From the NCBI RefSeq assembly GCF_003034845.1, contig NZ_PZKC01000002.1, positions 248,001 through 312,000 on the forward strand: a stretch of DNA of 64,000 bases, written 5' to 3'. A program made the position numbers and the translations under genes. Under the pieces are notes generated by a model. That model was not told where the DNA came from. It worked only from the letters and a program-made list of their open reading frames with translations, and made no database searches. This stretch comes from Pseudothauera lacus (GTDB taxonomy: Bacteria; Pseudomonadota; Gammaproteobacteria; Burkholderiales; Rhodocyclaceae). Below are positions 17,018-24,026 of this stretch, one piece after another (the first letter of the stretch is position 1; every line of letters begins with the position of its first letter).

Positions 17018-17292
17018 ACACCCACATTGGCAGTAGTTTTGATGACTTCCTGGCTGAAGAAGCCGTGCTTGAGGAAACCACTGCTGTGGCTATCAAGCGT
17101 GTTGTGGCCTGGCAGATCGCGCAGGAAATGAAAGCGCAGCATCTGACCAAGACCGCTCTAGCCGCAAAGATGCACACGAGCCGGGCCGCACTCAATCGTC
17201 TGCTCGATGAGGCTGACACCAGCTTGACGCTGACAACGCTCTCCAGTGCGGCGAAGGCGCTTGGCAAAAACCTCCGCATCGAGTTGGCCTGA
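17014..17292 (+). CDS. HigA-type XRE antitoxin
   Basis: 92 residues. The HTH region (about 42-75) reads HLTKTALAAKMHTSRAALNR followed by LLD. The N-terminal part, SSFDDFLAEEAVLEETTAVA, is the segment likely to contact the toxin. It is coupled by ATGA to the HigB-type toxin. It is expected to neutralise the toxin and repress the operon at the palindrome at 16644-16659. Confidence 0.88.
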   Translation: MNTHIGSSFDDFLAEEAVLEETTAVAIKRVVAWQIAQEMKAQHLTKTALAAKMHTSRAALNRLLDEADTSLTLTTLSSAAKALGKNLRIELA

Positions 17293-17682
17293 CACGCGGT
17301 CCTTTGGACGGTGTACTCTGTCCAAGCCAAGCCCTGTGTCTGTGACATTCGCAAGATCCGGGTGGAGCGAGTGACAAGCCACAATCTGGATGACGGTCTG
17401 ACGAGAGACGCCGCCATTTGGCCAGACAGGCACTGAGTGGCCAAATGGCTACCGCACTGCTGTCGCTAAGTCGGCGAAGCTGAGCTGCCGTTCAGGCCGA
17501 GGCTCTCGGCTTGACTATCTGGTAGCTTTCAAAGCGAACCCGCCACGGGATATCTGTTTGTCAGCAGGCAGCAATCAGGCTGTTCCTGATATTCAGTCGG
17601 CAAAGTCGAGTGGCAGCTCTTGGCCGAAGGCAGTCGGTCTACGCTGCATCGAAGGTGGGCGAGCGCCATGTTCTTTGACCGT
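17293..17682. other. Gene-free region between HigA and the NERD helicase
   Basis: 390 bases without a credible ORF; short open frames lack ribosome sites and family resemblance. I see no tRNA. It may hold decayed mobile sequence, but nothing specific can be named. Confidence 0.4.
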
Positions 17683-19563
17683 CTAGCAACCGACCTGTGA
17701 GCTGTGCACTGCGCGCTGGCTGATGATCTGTCCAACAAACGCGTTCTCCCCAGAACTAGCCATCACCAGATACTTCCGCGCCCGCGTCATGCCCACGTAG
17801 ATGATCCGTGCAGACTGCGCGCGCTCCTCCTCGCTGTCGTCCATCTGCCCGATGCCTATCATCACCACGCGCTCGAATTCCAGCCCCTTGCTGCTGTGGA
17901 TGGTCATCAGCGCCATGCTGTCGGCTTCGCTGTCGTAGCTCATCTTGTGCTGCCGGGTGCCGAGCCACTGGTGGGGGATGCCTTCCTTCTGCAGGCGGCG
18001 GCTGAGTTTGGCGCCCTGGGCGTTGGTGGCGTAGAGGACGGCGATGTCCTTCATGGACACCTTGTTCGCGCGCCACTTGCGGATGCAGGCGACGGTGTAT
18101 TCGAGCTCTTCGTCGAAGGAGCCGAGTTGCTTGACCACCGGGGGCGGGCCGCTGATGCCGGCGGCTTCGGGTTCGACCAGGGGGATGTGGTCTTCGTCGG
18201 TGGCCTGCGGGTTCAGGTACTGGCGGGCGAAGCTGTAGGCGAAGGCGAGGATCTCGCGGGTGTTGCGGTAGTTGAGGCGCAGGATGGTGGTGCGGCCCTG
18301 GGCCTGGATGCCGACGCTCGACAGGGTGAAGCCCAGGCCGGCCTTTTTCTTGTAGATGGACTGGGCGTCGTCGTAGAGCAGCAGCAGGGCGTTGGTTTCC
18401 GGATCGACCATCTGCACGACCAGCTTGAGCCAGTCTGCCTGCATGTCGTGGCCTTCGTCGATGAGCACGGCGCCGTACTGCGCGCGCGGGATGAGGCCGC
18501 GGTCGGCGGCGTGGATGACGGTTTCCACCTGGCGCTCGAAGAGCGGCGCGTCGCCGGGTTGGGGTTCGACGTTGTAGGTCTTGAGTTGCTGGCTGCACCA
18601 GTCGTGGAAGTGATAGACCTGCACCTGCGCACCGATGCCCTTGGCCGAGATGAAGGCGCGCAGGCGGGCGGCCAGGGTGATGTTGAAGCACAGCACCAGG
18701 ATGGGTTTCTGCAGGGTTTGCGCCAGATACAGGCAGCGGTAGCCCAGGATCATGGTCTTGCCGGAGCCGGCCACGCCGTGGATCACGCGATGCCCTTCGC
18801 CCAGGCTGCGCGCGAGCTGTTCCTGCTGGATGTCCATGATGCGGATGACGTCGGGCAGGGGGTCTTCCGCCTTGGTGTCCGTTTGCAGCGGGTCGGCGAA
18901 GAGCTCGGTCTGTTCCGGCGCGTCGATGCGCAGTTCCGGGAAGAGGTGCCAGCGGATGCGGTCGATCTGCGGCAGGCTCAGCGGCTGGCCGAAGCGGTAG
19001 TTGAACATGTTCCACAGCCGCTGCTGGAATTCCTCTGCGTCCGTGCTGGCGCTGAACTCGCCCTTGTAGAGGGTCAGGTGGTCGGGCAGCAGGATTTCGC
19101 GGCCCTCATCCGGCATGGCGGCGGCGAACTGTTCGCGGCCGATGTTGGTGAGCACCACGCCCCAGCCGTAGGGCATGACCAGCTTGCCCTGGTAGGGGCC
19201 GGACTGATGGCAGAGCTGCGGGTCGCGCGACAGGCGCTCGATGACTGCGTAGGCGTACTGGCGGGCCTGCTCCAGCGGGTGGACCTCGATGACCTGGCCG
19301 CGCTCGGTGTGCAGCGTGACTTCGCTCTTGGTGATGCGCTTGAGGGTGGTCGGCTTCCAGTCCTTCACTTCCAGGAACAGCAGGCCGCGCGCGGGATGCA
19401 GGATGATGAAGTCGGGGTAGCGGCGATGCTTGCCGACCGGGATGTCGTACCAGACGAGGTAGTCGTCCTCCAGCAACTTCCCCAATGCCTCGGCAAGCCG
19501 TTTCTCACCCGACGTCATGCGGGCCAGGGTGTGGCGGTTGAGGCTGGGGATGATCTTCGCCAT
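17683..19563 (-). CDS. NERD-domain UvrD-like superfamily 1 helicase
   Basis: 626 residues from the ATG at 19563. The N-terminal nuclease-related NERD domain has YPDFIILHPARGLLFLEVKD, matching the PD-(D/E)xK pattern. A UvrD/PcrA-type helicase follows: Walker A GVAGSGKTM, Walker B VLIDEGHDM, LRLNYRNTREIL (motif IV), TIHSSKGLEFERVV (motif V) and YVGMTRAR (motif VI). Such proteins are DNA-processing enzymes often found in accessory or defence regions. It stands alone next to a toxin-antitoxin pair. Its function in the cell is not known. Confidence 0.85.
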   Translation of the reverse strand: MAKIIPSLNRHTLARMTSGEKRLAEALGKLLEDDYLVWYDIPVGKHRRYPDFIILHPARGLLFLEVKDWKPTTLKRITKSEVTLHTERGQVIEVHPLEQARQYAYAVIERLSRDPQLCHQSGPYQGKLVMPYGWGVVLTNIGREQFAAAMPDEGREILLPDHLTLYKGEFSASTDAEEFQQRLWNMFNYRFGQPLSLPQIDRIRWHLFPELRIDAPEQTELFADPLQTDTKAEDPLPDVIRIMDIQQEQLARSLGEGHRVIHGVAGSGKTMILGYRCLYLAQTLQKPILVLCFNITLAARLRAFISAKGIGAQVQVYHFHDWCSQQLKTYNVEPQPGDAPLFERQVETVIHAADRGLIPRAQYGAVLIDEGHDMQADWLKLVVQMVDPETNALLLLYDDAQSIYKKKAGLGFTLSSVGIQAQGRTTILRLNYRNTREILAFAYSFARQYLNPQATDEDHIPLVEPEAAGISGPPPVVKQLGSFDEELEYTVACIRKWRANKVSMKDIAVLYATNAQGAKLSRRLQKEGIPHQWLGTRQHKMSYDSEADSMALMTIHSSKGLEFERVVMIGIGQMDDSEEERAQSARIIYVGMTRARKYLVMASSGENAFVGQIISQRAVHSSQVGC

Positions 19564-19639
19564 GTCAGGCTGTCGGCATGGTGGGTGCGGGCGGTGGGGC
19601 CTTGCGCGGCATGACCGCATGGTATGCCAAAAACCAGGT

Positions 19640-19810
19640 TCATGCGACGGCGCCGCTGTCCACGCCGGTCTCGTCGCGCAGACGCGGCAGATCCCAGCCC
19701 CGGCCGAGCAGGGTCATGCGGGTGTGCAGGTCGTCGCGGGTGGCCGGGGTGACTTGCGGGCCGAGGTAGCGGATGCGCTTGGCGCGGATGTCGAGGTAGC
19801 CGCAGGCCGC
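19640..19810 (-). pseudogene. Possible C-terminal gene remnant
   Basis: Immediately after the stop of the DUF3617 gene the same frame stays open for about 55 codons. It reads GYLDIRAKRIRYLGPQVTPA, ...RDDLHTRMTLLGRGWDLPRL and ...DSGAVA, then TGA. There is no start codon of its own. The composition is protein-like, so it may be the tail of a lost gene, but the family is not recognised and it could be chance in GC-rich DNA. Confidence 0.25.
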
Positions 19811-20332
19811 TCAGCGCCGCAGTGCGCCGCAATCGGCAGCCACCCAGCGTGCCTCGGTCTCGCCGCTGATCTGGCCTTCGGCAGAGCTCATCGTCATCTT
19901 CGAGGTAAACGCACGGCGCCCTTGCAGACGGGTTTCGAAGCTGCCCTGGGCGCGCGGTTCGGTGCAGCTGATGCGGCCCTTGATCGTGGTTGCGGTGCTC
20001 ACTACGTCGCTATAGGTACAGTCGCCCTCGGTCTGGCCGGAAAGCACGGCCTCGGATCTGGCGTCCTCGGGGGTGATGCACACCCGGATGGCGCCGCCGG
20101 GGCCAAGCCCCATCCCCATCGCTGCCATCTGCTCCTGCAGCATCGCCCGCGCCTCCGGCGGCAGGCTGTCGAGCTGGCGCTGCATCTCAGCCATCTGCGC
20201 CGCCATGTCGCCCATGCCCGGCATGTTCATCTTCGACTTGAATTCCCACAGGCCGGGGTCGACCTCCTGAGCCGTGGCCAGAGGCGGGAGGGCAAGCAGG
20301 GAAATGCCGAGCAGCAGCGCAGGAGCCTTCAT
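19811..20332 (-). CDS. DUF3617-type periplasmic protein
   Basis: 173 residues with a signal peptide (MKAPALLLGISLLALPPLAT-AQ). The start of the mature protein is DPGLWEFKSKMNMPGM, followed by a Met/Gln-rich helix, VCITPEDA, DCTYSDVVS and a C-terminal DCGALRR. The opening x-x-PG-x-W-E and the cysteine placement match DUF3617 proteins, small periplasmic proteins of unknown function common in proteobacteria. It is monocistronic. Confidence 0.75.
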   Translation of the reverse strand: MKAPALLLGISLLALPPLATAQEVDPGLWEFKSKMNMPGMGDMAAQMAEMQRQLDSLPPEARAMLQEQMAAMGMGLGPGGAIRVCITPEDARSEAVLSGQTEGDCTYSDVVSTATTIKGRISCTEPRAQGSFETRLQGRRAFTSKMTMSSAEGQISGETEARWVAADCGALRR

Positions 20333-20444
20333 GGGATCTCTCCAGTGATGGGGGAGCCGCCGTGCCGCAGGTGCGGGCAGCGGGGTCGATGTGGGGTCAT
20401 GGTATGGACACTGCCGCCATCCATGCAAGGCCCCGTGTCCCCGG

Positions 20445-20996
20445 TCAGGCCGAAATTCGCCCCAGGCCGGCAAAGAACGGCTCGCCGCCGTCGCCGTCCA
20501 TGCGCATGAAGAACTGCGCGTTGTTATGGGCGATGCGCTCACGCACCAGGGCCGCCTGCGCCGCCGGGTTGCCCTGCAGGCGCTCGTAAGCACCGACGAA
20601 CTCGTCGTAACCCGTCACCGCACGCTGCAACTGATGCGCGGCGGACAGTTCGGCAAAGCGGTCGCGCAAGGCCGGTGTGTCCTGGAACAACTGCTCGATG
20701 CGCGCCTTGTCGGGGTGTTCGTTGGCGACCACCACCTTGCCCATGCGATCCATGCCCAGCACCGGCTCCGGCGGGATGGCGATGCCCGCGGCGCGGAACT
20801 GTCTGCCTGCCTCGGCGGCAAATTCCGCCGTCGCGCGCGGCAATTCCGCCCCCTGCAGCAGGCGCAGCGGCGGCAACTCGATGGGCGCGGTGGCGGGGGC
20901 AGAGGCGTCCTGAACAGTCTCGTTCCCTGTGCTGGCGTGGCTCGCGGCGGGCTTGGACGGCGGAACGTAAAGGCTGGACAGGGCACTGATCTGCAT
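20445..20996 (-). CDS. Hypothetical protein
   Basis: 183 residues starting MQISALSSLYVPPSKPAASH. The first 45 residues are Ser/Ala/Pro-rich and look disordered; the rest is helical and charged, with DRMGKVVVANEHPDKARIEQ. There is no signal peptide and no membrane segment. Coding is supported by length and normal composition. Family not recognised; the N-terminus resembles that of flagellar-hook or export-linked small proteins only loosely. Confidence 0.6.
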   Translation of the reverse strand: MQISALSSLYVPPSKPAASHASTGNETVQDASAPATAPIELPPLRLLQGAELPRATAEFAAEAGRQFRAAGIAIPPEPVLGMDRMGKVVVANEHPDKARIEQLFQDTPALRDRFAELSAAHQLQRAVTGYDEFVGAYERLQGNPAAQAALVRERIAHNNAQFFMRMDGDGGEPFFAGLGRISA

Positions 20997-21077
20997 GATG
21001 GCGGCCTCGGGAGATGCCCGGGTGTCGCAGGGATCATGCCAGCGCGCTCCGGGTCGTTCCCCGGGCCGGAGCGCGCC

Positions 21078-21572
21078 TCAGCCCGGGCGGCTGTGTGCGC
21101 GGCAGCTGCTGGGGAGGAACTCGGCTGGAACGTCGGTCTTGTTGTCACCGACCGCGGACATGCCGCTGACCGGCTCGTCGTAGCCGCACAGCCAGGAAAT
21201 GGGGCTGCTCGGGCTGCCGTCCACCGTAGCCGGGCGGAAGCTGAGGATCTTGCCCTGCAGGGGGACGGGAACCTTGTTGCCGAGGGTGACATGCACCGCC
21301 CCGCCCTCGACGGCGATGCCGGTCACCCGGTTGCCGATCAGCTGCTCCGGCCGCGGCAACCCGGCCTGCAGGTTGTCCGCCGGAAAGGCGAGTTGTTCGC
21401 GCTGGTAGTGGGTGACCCGGGCGCGGGCCTCCTCGCCCAGGGAGAGGGCTTCGACGACCTCGGCGCGGCGCATGTACTGCTGATAGTTGGGCAGGGCGAT
21501 GGAGGCGAGGATGCCGATGATGGAGACGACGACCATCAGTTCGATCAGGGTGAAGCCTGCGGAGCGGTTCAT
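21078..21572 (-). CDS. Type IV pilin-like protein
   Basis: 164 residues. The N-terminus [20 protein letters not shown] is a class III signal: prepilin peptidase cleaves before Phe, and Glu5 of the mature form is present. The remainder is a short globular domain with two cysteines near the C-terminus (WLCGY and SSCRAH), which would form the usual D-loop disulfide. It overlaps the upstream gene by 4 bases (ATGA). No pil or gsp genes other than its partner are in the window. Confidence 0.88.
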   Translation of the reverse strand: MNRSAGFTLIELMVVVSIIGILASIALPNYQQYMRRAEVVEALSLGEEARARVTHYQREQLAFPADNLQAGLPRPEQLIGNRVTGIAVEGGAVHVTLGNKVPVPLQGKILSFRPATVDGSPSSPISWLCGYDEPVSGMSAVGDNKTDVPAEFLPSSCRAHSRPG

Positions 21573-22384
21573 ACCAGGGACTCCATGATGAAGAGCGGGG
21601 CATAGGCGCTGCTGACATAGAAGGAGATGGTCAGCAGGATGATCACGGCGGCAGCGGCGAGCAGTACGTTGAGGTAGCGCTGGGCGCCCTGGGCAAAGCC
21701 GGTCCACTGGTGCTGGATCATGCGCGGGAGTTCGTCGGCGAGGTCGATACCCTCGCCCGCGAGCGCATCCAGGCGGCTCGCCAGCGGGTTGTCCGCAGGG
21801 CTGAGGCTGACCGGGTAGGTGGCGAGATGGACGATATTGGCGTAGCGCCGCCGGATGAACGGCGGCAGCACCCGGATCAGCCCGCTGCCGGGATCGGAGA
21901 GGTCGAGTGTGCAGCAGCGGTGCAGGGTGTAGAGGGTGAGACCGGCAATGGGCGCAATCGCCACCGTCAGCAACAGCGGCAGCGTGGGCAGGCCGAAGGC
22001 GCCGTATCCCGGTGGCGTGGCGCCAAGGTCGGTAAACAGGGGAGCGATGCTGGGCATCACGTACAGCGCGTACACCGAAGTCATCCCCCCGAAGACCAGG
22101 CTCAGGATGATCAGGTAGGCGACCGAGCGCAGCACCTTGCGCGGCAGGGGCGCGGCGCCGGTGAAATCCATCTGCGCATAGAGTGCGATGGCACGGTTGC
22201 GCTGTTCATCCGGCAAGGCCGCGAGGCGCGCCATGATCCGCTCGGGCAGCGCCTTGGGCGACGGCGGCGGACCGATCAGGTCGGCGTCCTGATCGGAACG
22301 GAAGTAGCGCAGGGTGTCGGCGAAGTCGGCCTGCGGGGCGCGCAACTGGCGGCGGCAGGCGAAATGGAAGCGGTCCCAGGTCAT
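21569..22384 (-). CDS. Membrane protein with GspF/PilC-like topology, partner of the pilin
   Basis: 271 residues. A soluble N-terminal part of about 85 residues is followed by hydrophobic segments at about 87-110, 130-155 and 240-262. The last, [20 protein letters not shown], precedes [11 protein letters not shown], a C-terminal pattern like that of GspF/PilC inner-membrane platform proteins. [20 protein letters not shown] resembles the repeat found near their ends. It is shorter than PilC (about 400). Co-translation with a pilin supports a pseudopilus role, but the assignment is tentative. Confidence 0.55.
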   Translation of the reverse strand: MTWDRFHFACRRQLRAPQADFADTLRYFRSDQDADLIGPPPSPKALPERIMARLAALPDEQRNRAIALYAQMDFTGAAPLPRKVLRSVAYLIILSLVFGGMTSVYALYVMPSIAPLFTDLGATPPGYGAFGLPTLPLLLTVAIAPIAGLTLYTLHRCCTLDLSDPGSGLIRVLPPFIRRRYANIVHLATYPVSLSPADNPLASRLDALAGEGIDLADELPRMIQHQWTGFAQGAQRYLNVLLAAAAVIILLTISFYVSSAYAPLFIMESLV

Positions 22385-22476
22385 CTGACGGGTCCTGGCA
22401 GTGGTGACGGTTCAGCTGTATAGCATATGCCCGCGGAGCGTGCTCGCCCGCGCGGCGTCGACGCAGGCTTGCCGGC

Positions 22477-23163
22477 CTAGCGGGGCAGCGCATCGGGCTG
22501 GGCAAGGACGTAGTCGGCACCGTAGATCTCGCATAGCTGCAGGAGATCCTGACTCTGCGGAAGGACGATGCGCCCCTGGCGGTCCAGGAATGTGCAGGTG
22601 GTATCGTCATCGGCGTCAGCACGTATCGACATCCCGACAATGACGCGGTACTCCATCTCCGACTCCTCTACGGGCTCGAAAGCGGAGTGCGGGCGGAAGA
22701 CATGATGCTCCCATGAACAGCAGCTTGAGCGTCCGGACTCGACAAGATGGCCGTCGATGTAGGCGAGTCGGGCGTAGCCGCCGGAGAAGAACAGGAACAT
22801 GTCTGCCCGGTCCCGGTTGAGCCGGTATATCGAACCTTCGCAGTTCGGACCCGCTCCGCACATCCCGCGCAACTCCATCTCGTGCTCCCCGTCGCCGTCC
22901 ACGTCGAGCAGTGCAGCGCCGCCCAGCGGGGCCTCAGCGGTGTCCTGGCCGATCTCCAGCACGCGCCGGTATGGCTCCAGGGCGCTGCCACGGTAGTGCA
23001 CGGAAATGGTCCGCGTGCTGTCGCCGTCACAGTGCCCGACCGCCAGCAGCATCTCCGAGCCATCGGCATTCCTTGCGGTGCTTGTGTCCACAGCACACTG
23101 CGCTGACGCGGGCGGGTGGAAGAGGGCGAGTCCAAGGCTGAGGATTCCTGCGCAAATTCGCAT
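22477..23163 (-). CDS. Secreted hypothetical protein
   Basis: 228 residues from the ATG at 23163. It has a signal peptide MRICAGILSLGLALFHPPAS-AQ. The mature part has eight or more cysteines and the calcium-binding-like stretch LLDVDGDGEHEMELRGMCGA, similar to FG-GAP/dockerin-like D-x-D-G-D loops. SSCCSWEHHVF is notable. It is probably a disulfide-rich periplasmic protein. No family is recognised and no operon partner is evident. Confidence 0.65.
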   Translation of the reverse strand: MRICAGILSLGLALFHPPASAQCAVDTSTARNADGSEMLLAVGHCDGDSTRTISVHYRGSALEPYRRVLEIGQDTAEAPLGGAALLDVDGDGEHEMELRGMCGAGPNCEGSIYRLNRDRADMFLFFSGGYARLAYIDGHLVESGRSSCCSWEHHVFRPHSAFEPVEESEMEYRVIVGMSIRADADDDTTCTFLDRQGRIVLPQSQDLLQLCEIYGADYVLAQPDALPR

Positions 23164-23230
23164 TGTGAGGATTGACTCCGTGTCAGATGGTTTGCGGGCC
23201 GCCGCGGGCTGTTGGCGCTCGCCCGGACAG

Positions 23231-23452
23231 TCAGCCATCGCTGCTGCCCAAGAGCAGCAGGGCCAACCCGGCCAGTTGCAGCAAGAAGGGGTTCTTTGCA
23301 GCATCCCAGTGGAGCACCAGGAAGAGCAGTGACAGCGGCGCAAGCAGCAAGCAGCCGAGTCCCCACCAGATGTTCGTCCTGAATGCGGCGATCAATATGC
23401 CGAGGCCGCCGATGAAGAAAACACCAACGCCGAGAATGGTCAGAGCGTTCAT
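23231..23452 (-). CDS. Small two-helix membrane protein
   Basis: 73 residues, MNALTILGVGVFFIGGLGIL at the start, then two more hydrophobic stretches (about 31-48 and 57-71) separated by HWDAAKNP. This is a typical short inner-membrane protein of unknown function. The longer in-frame extension upstream is Pro/Ser/Arg-rich and judged a frame shadow. Confidence 0.6.
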   Translation of the reverse strand: MNALTILGVGVFFIGGLGILIAAFRTNIWWGLGCLLLAPLSLLFLVLHWDAAKNPFLLQLAGLALLLLGSSDG

Positions 23453-23612
23453 CAGGTCCTTCAGTGGTCCCGCGCTTGAGATGAGGAGGGGTGGCTGGCG
23501 AGGCGTCCAGTCAGGTGCTGCGGGCACTGCCGGTGATGCCTGGTTGGTATGCCGGATACTCAGTTGCGCCACGCATTCTGCATGAAGGAGGCTTGCCCTC
23601 GCAATGCGCCGA

Positions 23613-23957
23613 TCAGTGTCCGATGGACTTCGAGAAGACGTTGATGACGATGACGCCGGTGATGATGAAGCCGAGACCGATGAGGGCGGCGAGGTCGAGG
23701 GTCTGACGGAAGATGAGCCAGCCGATGGTGGAGATGAGGACGATGCCGAGGCCGCTCCAGATCGCGTAGGCGATGCCGACCGGGATGGTGCGCAGGGCGA
23801 GGGAGAGGAAGTAGAAGGAGCCGAGGTAGCACACCGCCATGGCGAGGGTGGGGGCAAGGCGGGTGAACTGTTCGGACTTGTGCAGGAAGGAGGTGCCGAT
23901 CACCTCCAGGACGATGGCAGCGCCGAGAACGCCGTAGGCCGGCAGGAGGGGATGCAT
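23613..23957 (-). CDS. Small multidrug resistance (EmrE-type) transporter
   Basis: 114 residues, four membrane helices. The conserved glutamate (E18, equivalent to EmrE E14) lies in AAIVLEVIGTSFLHKSEQFT. AYAIWSGLGIVLI carries the conserved Trp and Gly of helix 3. SMR proteins exchange protons for lipophilic cations as dual-topology dimers. The pattern is closer to EmrE than to SugE/Gdx. It is monocistronic. Confidence 0.92.
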   Translation of the reverse strand: MHPLLPAYGVLGAAIVLEVIGTSFLHKSEQFTRLAPTLAMAVCYLGSFYFLSLALRTIPVGIAYAIWSGLGIVLISTIGWLIFRQTLDLAALIGLGFIITGVIVINVFSKSIGH

Positions 23958-24026
23958 GACGGGAGTCCTCGCTGGTGGAAGCGGGGCAGTTTAGCGCCTC
24001 GCGCCTGCACTGCTATTGCCGGTGTT

